64,000 nucleotides of DNA from contig MHBG01000056.1 in the NCBI GenBank assembly GCA_001804785.1, positions 1 to 64,000 of the forward strand, written 5' to 3'. The notes under the pieces were generated by a model. It saw only the letters and a list, made by a program, of their open reading frames with translations. It searched no databases and was not told where the DNA came from. Within the stretch, counting starts at the first letter, position 1, and every line of letters begins with the position of its first letter. Made by a program: the position numbers and the translations under genes. Positions 53,117 through 61,952 of this stretch are shown here, piece after piece. This DNA comes from Lentisphaerae bacterium GWF2_45_14. Its GTDB lineage: Bacteria > Verrucomicrobiota > Lentisphaeria > Victivallales > GWF2-45-14.

Positions 53117-53152
53117 GGGCGTCCCGGAAATGTTTTCGTAACGCCCTTTTTT
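53117..53152 (+). terminator. Intrinsic terminator after rpsU
   Basis: GGGCGT (53117-53122), an 18-base interior, ACGCCC (53141-53146), then six T residues. It ends just 8 bases before the ATG of the LptG-like gene. Confidence 0.75.
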
Positions 53153-53159
53153 ATTTAAT

Positions 53160-54335
53160 ATGCCCGATAATTTTTCCGATATAGCTCCAGCTAAGAGAAA
53201 ATGGGGATTCCTCCCCATTCTTGATTATTATGTTTTCAGCCAGTTCATGATTCCGCTTTCCGTACTCATAATCGGCTTTATACTCCTTTTTGTCATAGGG
53301 GATATATTTAATGACCTTCAGGACTTCCTGGAGTCCGATACCGATAGAGCAAAACTGCCTATCATGATAGAATACTTTATTCTTCTGCTTCCGGGGAACA
53401 TACGCTTCATCCTTCCGATATCAGTGCTCCTTTCCTGCATGTACACCATGGCTAACTTCGGTAAAAATATGGAAGTTACTGCTATGAGGGCGTCGGGAAT
53501 ATCGCTTCTTCGCTGCGGCGGCTCAATTTATGTGGTGGCCTTGATTATAACGGGTATAAATTTCTGGTTCAACGAGCAGCTGGTACCTGTCTGTGAAAGC
53601 CGTGCCGAAACTCTGAAGGACAAAACGACCAGAGGCGATGCCTACAGGTCTGACCTTCAGAATATGCTTACCTACGTAAGTCCGAACAAAAAACACACCT
53701 GGCTTTTTAAATATTTTACTGAGGCTGGCGTTCAGAAGGAAGTAATGCTGAAAAGCTATTTGCTCCCCGAGTCAGCCATGGAAAACAGAAAACTTATCTA
53801 CGATATCCAAGCGGCAGAGTCCAGTTTTGTCCCCGGCGAAGGATGGGTGTTCAAGGATGGTACGATTACCCTTTATACCGAAGACGGTTTTATGCCGAGG
53901 AACCCCGAACCATTCCAAAGGCTAGTGAAAGGTGTGGATGAACTGCCGGAAACCCCCTCCGAAATATTGAACTCTGCCCGCCCGCCGGAAGACCTGCCGA
54001 CATGGTCCATATGGCAGATACTTCATTTTACCAAAGACATGGATGATATTTGTCGCTACAAGTACGCCACTATATTTTTCCACAGGATTGCCTTTCCGTG
54101 GTCATGCCTTATCGCCGTTTTTCTCGGAATCCCTCTCGCCGCTAAAAACGAACGCGGGGGTATTTTCAAGTCCATCCTCTCGGCGGTAGCCGTTATCATC
54201 GTATACCAGATGTCCTCGGAAGTATTTCTTGTCCTCGGCAAGCAGGGCTATCTTTATCCTGTGGTTGCCGGACTCTTTCCAACTATACTCTTTATAGCGT
54301 ACGGCTGGTATAACATAGTTAAACAGAACGCCTGA
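53160..54335 (+). CDS. LptF/LptG-family lipopolysaccharide export permease
   Basis: 391 residues of the YjgP/YjgQ family. The N-terminal membrane pair (LDYYVFSQFMIPLSVLIIGFILLFVIGD) is followed by the landmark LPGNIRFILPISVLLSCMYTMANFGKNMEVTAMRASGIS. A periplasmic beta-jellyroll of about 150 residues includes LIYDIQAAESSFVPGEGWVFKDG. The three C-terminal helices are AFPWSCLIAVFLGIPLAAKNERGG and so on. These permeases extract lipopolysaccharide from the inner membrane with the LptB ATPase. No Shine-Dalgarno is seen, and the start follows the rpsU terminator U-run by a few bases. Whether it is LptF or LptG is not decided. Confidence 0.88.
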   Translation: MPDNFSDIAPAKRKWGFLPILDYYVFSQFMIPLSVLIIGFILLFVIGDIFNDLQDFLESDTDRAKLPIMIEYFILLLPGNIRFILPISVLLSCMYTMANFGKNMEVTAMRASGISLLRCGGSIYVVALIITGINFWFNEQLVPVCESRAETLKDKTTRGDAYRSDLQNMLTYVSPNKKHTWLFKYFTEAGVQKEVMLKSYLLPESAMENRKLIYDIQAAESSFVPGEGWVFKDGTITLYTEDGFMPRNPEPFQRLVKGVDELPETPSEILNSARPPEDLPTWSIWQILHFTKDMDDICRYKYATIFFHRIAFPWSCLIAVFLGIPLAAKNERGGIFKSILSAVAVIIVYQMSSEVFLVLGKQGYLYPVVAGLFPTILFIAYGWYNIVKQNA

Positions 54336-54340
54336 TCATT

Positions 54341-54577
54341 ATGCCGAAAAAAGTCAAACAGAATGCCTATAGGGGATTTATTGGTTTTTTGGTGACGCCG
54401 ATTCTTTTCGTCAATCTCTTTGTAATCTGGAAGCTCTACCGTTCCGCCGGGCACTGGGCCTTTACTGTCATTCCTTATTCGCTGGATGAAAAACTTACGT
54501 ATCTCGCGATGCTTCTGCTCTTGAACTCTCTGGCCCTTGTGGTACTTGTTCTTTACGTGAGGTTCGCGCGTTCATGA
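54341..54577 (+). CDS. Small membrane protein of unknown function
   Basis: 78 residues, beginning with a basic segment MPKKVKQNAYRGF, then two hydrophobic helices (LVTPILFVNLFVIWKLY and YLAMLLLLNSLALVVLVLYVRF). Five bases after the permease stop and cotranscribed with it. No family recognised. Confidence 0.65.
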   Translation: MPKKVKQNAYRGFIGFLVTPILFVNLFVIWKLYRSAGHWAFTVIPYSLDEKLTYLAMLLLLNSLALVVLVLYVRFARS

Positions 54578-54599
54578 TAAAAATCAAGGGGGGAATGAA

Positions 54600-55187
54600 A
54601 TGAGCAGTGGAGATTCTTCTTTTTCGTGTGAGGACAAGCTTTTTCTTCTCAGGCTTGCGCGTTCCGCGATGGAAGCGAAGCTTTTGAAAAAATCGGCGCC
54701 TGATCTGGGGACGCTTCCCGGAAGTCTGAACGTTACGGCATCGTGTTTTGTAACACTTCATACGAAGGGCGGCGAGCTCCGCGGCTGCATCGGAAATATC
54801 GGAGGTTTCGAGCCGCTCGGCAGTAATGTGCTGCACAATGCGGTTAATTCGGCTTTTCGCGATCCGCGCTTCGCTCCTGTTTCCAGTATTGAGGAGTTGA
54901 ACCGTCTTGAAATAGAAATATCCATTCTTACAGCCCCCGAGAAAATAGCGTCTCTTGATGAATTTATCGTCGGCGAGCATGGCATAATTATTCAGAAGGG
55001 CGGAGCTTCCGCTGTTTTTCTGCCGCAGGTCGCGCCAGAGCAGGGATGGGACAAGAATACGACGCTGACGCATCTTTCAATGAAGGCCGGAATGTCCCCT
55101 GACGCCTGGCGGGAGAAGGGTGCCGAATTCAGTGTGTTCAGAGCTATTGTTTTTGCAGAAAAGGATTTCAAAGGAGAAATTAATTGA
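54600..55187 (+). CDS. AMMECR1-domain protein (AmmeMemoRadiSam system protein A family)
   Basis: 195 residues. It has the AMMECR1 signature GELRGCIGNIGGFEPLGSNV, followed by SAFRDPRFAPVSSIEELNRLEIEISILTAPE and FLPQVAPEQGWDKNTTLTHLSMKAG. The biochemical role is unresolved. In the AmmeMemoRadiSam set it accompanies a Memo protein and a radical SAM enzyme, neither of which is in this window. The stop overlaps the start of the following oxidoreductase (TTGA). Confidence 0.9.
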   Translation: MSSGDSSFSCEDKLFLLRLARSAMEAKLLKKSAPDLGTLPGSLNVTASCFVTLHTKGGELRGCIGNIGGFEPLGSNVLHNAVNSAFRDPRFAPVSSIEELNRLEIEISILTAPEKIASLDEFIVGEHGIIIQKGGASAVFLPQVAPEQGWDKNTTLTHLSMKAGMSPDAWREKGAEFSVFRAIVFAEKDFKGEIN

Positions 55188-56782
55188 GAATAATTCTTGA
55201 CGGTCTTAGAGTCTTTGTAAAAAAAGTCCCGGTGTCTGTAACAAATCTTGATCAGGAGTTGAAGCCTTTTATCTCGTCTTTTTCGGGTATCCCCGAAGAT
55301 GATATCCGTTCATATCGGATTCTCAGGAAAACCCTTGACGCCAGGGAACGGAGAAAACTCCATTTTATATTCAAGATCGATGTCGATGTCGTCGAGTCCT
55401 CAAAACAGGCGGCCAAATTTCCATCTCCGTCGCTTCAGGTTTCGCATCCTCTTCGGCAACTTTCGCCATTAAAGGGCATTCCGCTTAACCCTGTTGTTGT
55501 CGGCTCCGGGCCCGCCGGTCTCATGGCGGCTCTTCTTCTTGCGGAGTACGGACTGAAACCCATTATATGCGAGCGTGGTCGCGATGTGAATTCCCGGCAC
55601 GAGGATATCGGTCAGTTTCTCCAGTCCAGACAGCTCAACACCGAAAGCAATTATCTTTTCGGGGAGGGCGGCGCCGGAACATATTCCGATGGAAAGCTTT
55701 ATACCAGGATAAACGATCCTGCGTCGTCTTATGTGCTTGAGTCGTTTGTTGCCGCCGGTGCGCCGGAGGAAATCCTTTATCTCAAGCGCCCGCACATCGG
55801 TTCCGATATGCTTCCCAAAATGGTGAAAAATATCCGCGAAAAAATAATCTCGCTTGGCGGTTCGTTCCTGTGGTCTACCGCGGTTTCCGATGTCTTTATC
55901 GAGAAGAAACGCTGTCGCGGCGTGATTACTTCTAAGGGTGAAAAAATAGAAGCCCCATTTGTTCTGATGGCCCCCGGACTCAGCGCCAGAGATATAATAA
56001 CGGCCCTGATAGGAAATGGAGTTAATTACTTTCTCAAGGGCTTCCAGATAGGTTGCCGTGTCGAGCATTCTCAGAGTTTTGTCAATATGTTCCAGTACGG
56101 CATCGACCCGCTTCCGCCATTTCTGAGCGCAGCCGAATACAACTTCGTGAGTCGTCCGCCCAACGACAGAAACGCGGGCGCTGTTACATTTTGCATGTGT
56201 CCCGGCGGTGAAATAATTCCGGCCGTAAATCAGCAGGGCAGGCTTTCCACCAACGGAATGAGCCCCTATGGCCGAAACGGTCATTTTGCGAACTCGGCGA
56301 TAATCGTCAATCAGGATCCTTCCGGGTTTAAAACATACGTGGATGCGTTTGCTTTTATCGATAACATTGAGAGGCTCGCATTTGAGGCTGGCGGCTCAGA
56401 TTTTGCGGCTCCGGCCCAGGATGCCTATTCATTTGTGCGCGGCGAGGAAAGTCTTTCTTCAAGCAAAAGCAGCTACAGATTTGGAACTGTTTCAGCCAGA
56501 ATCGATACCATTTTGCCGCAGAGAACGGCTGATGCCGTTAGCGAGGCCCTTATCCATTTTGAAAAAATGGCCGCCGGCTTTATGACTTCCGGCAAAATAA
56601 TAGGAGTTGAGACTCATGTGTCAAGTCCGGTGCGCTTTTTCAGACATCCCGAGACATTTCAGTCGTCGCTTGAGGGCCTTTATTTCGCGGGCGAGGGTGC
56701 CGGATATGCGGGCGGCATAATGTCAAGCGCTGTCGACGGTCTCAACATAGCCGAGAAGATCCTCAGAAACGGTATCTCTTGA
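55184..56782 (+). CDS. FAD-dependent oxidoreductase, COG2509 type
   Basis: 532 residues from a TTG that overlaps the AMMECR1 stop. An N-terminal ferredoxin-like region of about 90 residues (ITNLDQELKPFI-like; contains LRKTLDARERRKLHFIFKID) precedes the FAD Rossmann motif PVVVGSGPAGLMAALLLAEYG and ICERGRDVNSR. Then comes SNYLFGEGGAGTYSDGKLYTR, and a C-terminal GLYFAGEGAGYAGGIMSSAVDGLNIAEKI closes the nucleotide site. Members are annotated only as uncharacterised FAD-dependent dehydrogenases. The reaction is unknown. Confidence 0.88.
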   Translation: MRIILDGLRVFVKKVPVSVTNLDQELKPFISSFSGIPEDDIRSYRILRKTLDARERRKLHFIFKIDVDVVESSKQAAKFPSPSLQVSHPLRQLSPLKGIPLNPVVVGSGPAGLMAALLLAEYGLKPIICERGRDVNSRHEDIGQFLQSRQLNTESNYLFGEGGAGTYSDGKLYTRINDPASSYVLESFVAAGAPEEILYLKRPHIGSDMLPKMVKNIREKIISLGGSFLWSTAVSDVFIEKKRCRGVITSKGEKIEAPFVLMAPGLSARDIITALIGNGVNYFLKGFQIGCRVEHSQSFVNMFQYGIDPLPPFLSAAEYNFVSRPPNDRNAGAVTFCMCPGGEIIPAVNQQGRLSTNGMSPYGRNGHFANSAIIVNQDPSGFKTYVDAFAFIDNIERLAFEAGGSDFAAPAQDAYSFVRGEESLSSSKSSYRFGTVSARIDTILPQRTADAVSEALIHFEKMAAGFMTSGKIIGVETHVSSPVRFFRHPETFQSSLEGLYFAGEGAGYAGGIMSSAVDGLNIAEKILRNGIS

Positions 56783-56839
56783 AACTCTAAGTCTTTATGC
56801 TATTTATATTGTTTTTAATGTCAGGCAGGATGCGAATAA

Positions 56840-57946
56840 ATGAAACTGATCTTTATTACAGACCATATGAAATTTTCCGGGGGGCGCCGTCTTATGTTCG
56901 ACTATGCCCTCTATCTTATGAAAAAGGGACACGAAGTAAGTGTCCTTGTTGAGAAGAAGGAAGGCGGACTTTCTGATTATATCCCGGCAAAAGTTGTCCC
57001 CGCTCTCAGTGCCGAACATATTCCGGAGGCCGATCTGATCATTGCCACCAGCCCCAAAGAAGTCCGTCAGGCATGGGAGGCGCACAGGGGAAAGGTCGTT
57101 CATTTTTGTCAGGGATTGGAACTCGTTGATCTTGAACAGCGTATAAGTGGCGCTGTTACTCCGATCCGCTATCAGGGCAATGGTATTCTCAAGAAGCTGA
57201 AAATCTTCAAGAAGAAGTTTGAGTGGCGCAGAAAACACCGCATATTCGACGATGCCTATAAGCTGCCGACACATCTTATCGCGATAACGGATCCCATGTG
57301 CAAGTACTTGGAGGACCGCTACCAGCGTCCCGCTTACCTTTGCCGGAACGGGGTTGATCTTGAAAATCTTAATCCGCGGGCCGACTGGAAGCCGGAGCAT
57401 TTTACAGAGACCAGACCAATGCGGATAGTAAATGTAGGTCCTATCGAGGTAACTTATAAGGGCATACCCGTCACGGTCAAAGCCGTGGAAATGGCAAGAG
57501 CCAGAGATATCCCGCTGGATTTTATGAGATTGGCCTCGATTGCGGGCAAGAATGAAATGGGTGGAGGTCTTACTTATAACCTTCTTTTAAATTCACCTCG
57601 TCGTGAATTTTGCGAGGCATTGAGCTCATGTGATGTATATATATCGAACTCCACGGAACGCGAGGGATTCGGGCTTCCCGCCGTTGAGGCTATGGCCTCC
57701 GGACTTCTCTGCATATTGAGCGATATCACGGCATATAGAAGCTTCTCTTCTGAGACAGGGCATTGCATCTTTGTCCCCGGAGATGATGCCGGAGCCACTG
57801 CCGACGCAATAGAGAAAATATACAAAATGCCGCTTAGCGAAATGTCTCAGATGCGTGCCAAGGCGATTACCCTCGCATCGCAGTTTTCGCATCAGAAGGC
57901 CTGTGCCGAGTTTGAACAGATACTCGAAAAAATAAACGCCCTCTGA
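56840..57946 (+). CDS. Glycosyltransferase family 4 protein
   Basis: 368 residues with the GT-B fold. The N-terminal MKLIFITDHMKFSGGRRLMFDYALYL binds the acceptor. The C-terminal donor site has MRIVNVGPIEVTYKGIPVTVKA, then SNSTEREGFGLPAVEAMASG, the E-x7-E motif of GT4 enzymes. It transfers a sugar from an activated nucleotide donor, probably for a surface glycan. It is separated from the FAD gene by 57 bases and converges on the DUF6259 gene. Confidence 0.88.
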   Translation: MKLIFITDHMKFSGGRRLMFDYALYLMKKGHEVSVLVEKKEGGLSDYIPAKVVPALSAEHIPEADLIIATSPKEVRQAWEAHRGKVVHFCQGLELVDLEQRISGAVTPIRYQGNGILKKLKIFKKKFEWRRKHRIFDDAYKLPTHLIAITDPMCKYLEDRYQRPAYLCRNGVDLENLNPRADWKPEHFTETRPMRIVNVGPIEVTYKGIPVTVKAVEMARARDIPLDFMRLASIAGKNEMGGGLTYNLLLNSPRREFCEALSSCDVYISNSTEREGFGLPAVEAMASGLLCILSDITAYRSFSSETGHCIFVPGDDAGATADAIEKIYKMPLSEMSQMRAKAITLASQFSHQKACAEFEQILEKINAL

Positions 57947-57951
57947 CTTTT

Positions 57952-60045
57952 TCAGTCGGCGTCTATCACCGAAAACTTTGCTTCGTACGGCTGAAGATAT
58001 ACGGACCGTTTTCTATTTTTTATATCATATTCGAAGACTTGCGGCGCTCCGCTGAAATTAAGCAATGCCACGCCCCGTGAACCGTCTCCTGCCTTCCAGA
58101 TGCTGCCCATTACTGCCGACTGTGAAAAACTGACCGGAGTCTTCGATGTCGGCTCCCATGTAGCGTTTATCTGAGGAATATCGTTGAGCGGGCTTAATTC
58201 CCCGAGAAGTTCGCCGTATATCATGTATTTTTTTGCTTCGAGCTTTACTGCAATGAGTTTCTTCAGAAATTCAGTTTGTTTTTCATATTTTTTCAGGAAA
58301 CCTTCCCCTTCCATTTCCTTATGGCTTAGCCATGTATTCTGGATTCCCCAGAGAAAGAGACGGCCCTGCATCATGACGAAGAAGTTGAAATTACCGTTGT
58401 CAGGCATAGGGTGGATGAAATATATATTATATCCTGAATAAACAGCCTGGCAGAGCGGGATGCTTTCATGCGAATATTTCTCGAATCCAAGAAAGCCGTC
58501 AATGTTGTCCATATATGGTTCGGCGGCTCCTTCCGTTGTCAATGCTACGTGTTTGCCTGAAAATGACGCATGGATTTTTGTGAGCATGTCTCTGTATCCG
58601 TCAACCCAGTATGACCCGCCGCCTAGAGGATGATTGTGGGATTTATTAAAACAGTTGGCTGGAGATGCCGCTCCGGTCTGGTCTATATAAATGGCGTTGA
58701 TACCGTAGTTCAAAGCTAGTTCTTTGGCGACGTTGATTACTTTTTTCTGCCAGAATTCCTGTGTCGGACACATTGCCGAGAATATCTGTTTTGAGGCATA
58801 GCTTTCCGTGTATGGTGATTTCAGGTCGGGTTTTAGGGCCAGGCAGCTCTGGACTTCCGGCTCGTAGAAATCCGTATTGGACTGGTCCCATATTCTTCCG
58901 TTTATATAAGGCATGACCGTATTGCCTGAATTCACAAGTTCTTCAGCGACCTCTTTCATATTTGAAGAGCGCACCGGAAAATAGTAAGGGTATTCCTTGT
59001 CAGAACGTCTCGTTGTCCATTCATACCAATGCGCGCCAACAGGCGCATTTAAAGTCTTTTGTGCCAGTAGCGTGAATTCTTTGATTGCGCTCGAGCCCTG
59101 CCAGAGCAGAAGCCATGCTCCGCATTCCTTGAACGATACAGGAATGTCTTTTCTGTCTATGAGTTTTTCCTTTTGGGCCCATTTCTGTTTCAGGGCCCAC
59201 GCCCTGTAGATTTTTGCCGCATGCCACCAATTTCCTTTGAAAGGCTTCACTACTACAGGGAAGGTCGAATTATATCCGGTTCCGGGCATTCCCATGTTCT
59301 CTGGCTGTATTTTCATTGCAATACTCTGGTCCACCGATATTTGAAAGGCTTTGCTTTTTGATTCGCCGTCATGCGCCGCGAAATAGAGTCCGGAGTTTGC
59401 AATGCTGAGGGAAATAAACTGTACCGGACAATGAATCGATGGATATGTGAAATAACCGGCTTCCACGTTGTTTTTCTTTAGGAATCCGCCAAGTTTTCCG
59501 CCGGGGAAAACTACGTCCGCTGTACCAGGCGTTGAGGTATTTGAGAGTATCGGATATTCTACAATCCACGCACCGTATTTTTTACTTTTGTTATCGACTT
59601 TTATTTCCCATCGGCTGCCGGAGTCATTGGAAAGCGTGATGACGACGGTTACATCAATTATGTTTTTTTCTCCGGGCAGACTCAGATTTTTCCATGACAT
59701 GGTTATTGAATTATCTTCCCTTGTAAAACTTTTTTCAGAATCGGAGAGACTTGTGATAAAGCAGTTATTTTTTTTATCCCCGCTATTTGGCAGAGACCTG
59801 AATTCAATTCTCCAAAGGGCCGGATTTTTTTCGGGAGCTTTGACGAATTTATGATTATCCGCCGCCTTATTGACTATTCCGTCGCATGAAAAACCTTTTG
59901 ACGAGTCGCAGAAGATTATTTTCATTGAATCGTCTTCAAGTATCAGCGGATTTTTTTGCGTGCAGCTCTGCTGTTGATTCAGGCAGGCGTTGGATAGTAA
60001 GAGCAGGATTAGGGAAGGGACGATCCTGAGAACGGGATTTAACAT
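57952..60045 (-). CDS. DUF6259 lipoprotein, glycosidase-like
   Basis: 697 residues with a lipoprotein signal (IVPSLILLLLSNACLNQ). The first 270 residues are beta-rich, with GGFLKKNNVEAGYFTYPS and FPVVVKPFKGNWWHAAKIYRAWALKQ. A TIM barrel follows with NAPVGAHWYEWTTRRSDKEYPYYFP, MPYINGRIWDQSNTDFYEP and YGINAIYIDQTGAA (an Asp at a strand end where clan GH-D-like enzymes keep their nucleophile). The C-terminus is a small beta domain. Surface glycan hydrolysis is inferred. It forms a locus with a pseudopilin and a GntR/LacI-type regulator. Confidence 0.8.
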   Translation of the reverse strand: MLNPVLRIVPSLILLLLSNACLNQQQSCTQKNPLILEDDSMKIIFCDSSKGFSCDGIVNKAADNHKFVKAPEKNPALWRIEFRSLPNSGDKKNNCFITSLSDSEKSFTREDNSITMSWKNLSLPGEKNIIDVTVVITLSNDSGSRWEIKVDNKSKKYGAWIVEYPILSNTSTPGTADVVFPGGKLGGFLKKNNVEAGYFTYPSIHCPVQFISLSIANSGLYFAAHDGESKSKAFQISVDQSIAMKIQPENMGMPGTGYNSTFPVVVKPFKGNWWHAAKIYRAWALKQKWAQKEKLIDRKDIPVSFKECGAWLLLWQGSSAIKEFTLLAQKTLNAPVGAHWYEWTTRRSDKEYPYYFPVRSSNMKEVAEELVNSGNTVMPYINGRIWDQSNTDFYEPEVQSCLALKPDLKSPYTESYASKQIFSAMCPTQEFWQKKVINVAKELALNYGINAIYIDQTGAASPANCFNKSHNHPLGGGSYWVDGYRDMLTKIHASFSGKHVALTTEGAAEPYMDNIDGFLGFEKYSHESIPLCQAVYSGYNIYFIHPMPDNGNFNFFVMMQGRLFLWGIQNTWLSHKEMEGEGFLKKYEKQTEFLKKLIAVKLEAKKYMIYGELLGELSPLNDIPQINATWEPTSKTPVSFSQSAVMGSIWKAGDGSRGVALLNFSGAPQVFEYDIKNRKRSVYLQPYEAKFSVIDAD

Positions 60046-60066
60046 ACGTACTCCGTTTTTTAAAGA

Positions 60067-60720
60067 TTATTTGTAAAGGGTATTTCCATCGTGTTCAAAA
60101 GCGCCAGGCAGCTCGGTTCTTCCAATACCTGCCGTATGTCCGTCGAGAAATAATGCGTTTGTCCTGCCGTTGTGCCAGAAACCAATACAGCATATAGATG
60201 TCTCCATAGGGTTTATTTGTCTTTCAAATCCGGCAAAATATCCCCAGTCTCCTTCATGCCCGTCCCATATTATGGCTGAACCCGAAGGACTGCTGACCTT
60301 CAGCGACTTCAGCATTGGACAAGTGTTATCTGAAGGTATGCCCATCATATCCCGATTCCATGAATAATTTGTCCGGTAGGAGCCGGGGGCCTGGTCCGGG
60401 AATTTTACTTCGGTATTGCTTGTGCAGTAGAAGTTTTCGTAGGATGTCCAGCGTTGGTAATCCTGGGTTATTCCCATCAGCGGGGCGAGGAGGATGGGCC
60501 ATGTGTAATTGTTGTCTGCATGTGTTGGCGGAATCCATCCATCATTTTCGGCGGTGTAGAAAGCTACTCCCAGGCCTATTTGCTTTTGCTTGTTGGCGCA
60601 AGTTATCTGGTGTGCTTTGTTTTTAGCGTTTCTGAGGGCTGGCAGGAGCATAGAGGCCAATATTGATATTATGGTTATAACTATCAGCAGCTCAATGAGC
60701 GTGAACTTTTTAACCTTCAT
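60067..60720 (-). CDS. Prepilin-type N-terminal methylation domain protein (DUF1559-like pseudopilin)
   Basis: 217 residues. MKVKKFTLIELLIVITIISI is followed by LASMLLPALRNAKNKAHQITCANKQKQIGLGVAFYTAEND, close to the protein at 25640-26353. The C-terminus HNGRTNALFLDGHTAGIG is the 'H-N-FLDGH' ending of this family with the Gly intact. Its ATG overlaps the regulator stop by four bases (ATGA). It is followed after 21 bases by the DUF6259 gene. Confidence 0.9.
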   Translation of the reverse strand: MKVKKFTLIELLIVITIISILASMLLPALRNAKNKAHQITCANKQKQIGLGVAFYTAENDGWIPPTHADNNYTWPILLAPLMGITQDYQRWTSYENFYCTSNTEVKFPDQAPGSYRTNYSWNRDMMGIPSDNTCPMLKSLKVSSPSGSAIIWDGHEGDWGYFAGFERQINPMETSICCIGFWHNGRTNALFLDGHTAGIGRTELPGAFEHDGNTLYK

Positions 60721-61802
60721 TGTGTTTTCCTTTTTAGGGTTTTGTTCGGGATCAATGAGCCGGGTATATCAAGTCGGTCTTCGATATACCCTTTCTGTCT
60801 CTTCTTCCGCAAGGCATTCAGTCCAGATTCGATTAATTCTTTGAAGTCGGTCTTGACACTGGTCAGGTAGGGCGGCGCGTTTATGAACTGTTCAAGTCCG
60901 TCAAAGCCCATGACGCCGATGTCATCGGGAACTTTTATCTCCTGCGAAGCCAGATAATCAATGACTCCGACTGCTTTGATGTCGGTATCGACGAATATGC
61001 TGTCGAAGCTGGAGTTTTTCCCGAGAAGCAGAGATGCCCCTCTTGCTCCGTCGCATTGAGATTCTATTCCAAGTACGACATTGTTCATGTCGAACATCAA
61101 GCCGTAATCGGAAAGGGCCTTTTTGTATCCGTCAAATTTCTCAGTCATTTTACTGGAGCCGATGTAGGCTATTTTTCTGTATCCCGCGCTTGCGATGTAA
61201 CTTATTCCTTTATAAACGCTTTCGTGTAAAGCGCATGATAAATGCAGGCATTTGAGGTCAGAATCAGTCCGGCTTCCGATTATCACGACTTGCGTTTTTT
61301 GTGATTCTATCAGGTTTGAAATAAGTTTGGAAAATTCACTTTCCCCGCCGAAAAAAACAGCATCATACCCTTTAAGCCGAATACCAATGCTATTCGAATT
61401 GTCTTTCGGGTGAACAATCACGGTTGAAAATGTTTCATTATCAAGCAGTGACTGCATGAATGCTGAATATATTTTATTTACGATATGCCAGTTGTCCGGA
61501 TTGGCTTCTCTGTCTCCAATATTCATTCGAGACGATATAAGCGCATAGTTCCTGCAGGCGGTTTCTTTCAGTTCAGGCCCGACAAATGTTCCCCTGCCTT
61601 GAATGCGATACAATATTTTTTCCCTGTTCAGTTGCTGTAATGCCTTATGGGCCGTCATTGGGTCGACTTTTAAGAGTTCCGCCAATTCTCTCTGCGAGAA
61701 AAATCTCGCGCCGGGAAGCGGATTGTTATTTTTAATCCATGAAAGGACTTCCGCCCTGACCTTCTCGGCGCCTTTAAGATGTTTTGCGGATTCAAGCGGC
61801 AT
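60717..61802 (-). CDS. GntR-HTH regulator with LacI-type effector domain (AraR-like)
   Basis: 361 residues from the ATG at 61802; a TTG at 61814 is also in frame. The winged helix contains KVRAEVLSWIKNNNPLPGARFFSQRELAELLKV and DPMTAHKALQQLNREKILYRIQGRGTFVG. It continues in a periplasmic-binding-type domain with YRKIAYIGSSKMTEKFDGYKKAL and DDIGVMGFDGLEQFINAPPYLTSVKTDF. This pairing is known in the arabinose regulator AraR. It probably senses a sugar released by the locus and represses its own operon. Confidence 0.9.
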   Translation of the reverse strand: MPLESAKHLKGAEKVRAEVLSWIKNNNPLPGARFFSQRELAELLKVDPMTAHKALQQLNREKILYRIQGRGTFVGPELKETACRNYALISSRMNIGDREANPDNWHIVNKIYSAFMQSLLDNETFSTVIVHPKDNSNSIGIRLKGYDAVFFGGESEFSKLISNLIESQKTQVVIIGSRTDSDLKCLHLSCALHESVYKGISYIASAGYRKIAYIGSSKMTEKFDGYKKALSDYGLMFDMNNVVLGIESQCDGARGASLLLGKNSSFDSIFVDTDIKAVGVIDYLASQEIKVPDDIGVMGFDGLEQFINAPPYLTSVKTDFKELIESGLNALRKKRQKGYIEDRLDIPGSLIPNKTLKRKTQ

Positions 61803-61814
61803 AAGTTTTCCCAA

Positions 61815-61859
61815 TATGAATTATAAGTGAATTATAAGTGAATTGTTTTGTTTTGTCAA
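61815..61859 (-). promoter_or_regulatory. Promoter and direct-repeat operator of the GntR/LacI-type locus
   Basis: Minus strand TTGACA (61859-61854), 17 bases, TATAAT (61836-61831). The -10 lies within two tandem copies of AATTCACTTAT (about 61842-61821), followed by a partial AATTCAT, so a second TATAAT at 61825-61820 is created. The tandem units are good operator candidates for the regulator transcribed from here. Confidence 0.7.
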
Positions 61860-61952
61860 GGCATATCCGCTTTTTAAATACTGGAATATTTCCACTTTAA
61901 AAATTATTTGTTACGTGCTATCTTGAAGGATAATCAAACTCAGAGGGTAGAA

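Noticed and set aside
55469-56284. 271-residue minus-strand ORF opposite the FAD oxidoreductase
   Set aside because: Shadow of a strongly conserved sense gene. Composition (His-, Gly- and Arg-rich without motifs) gives no support.
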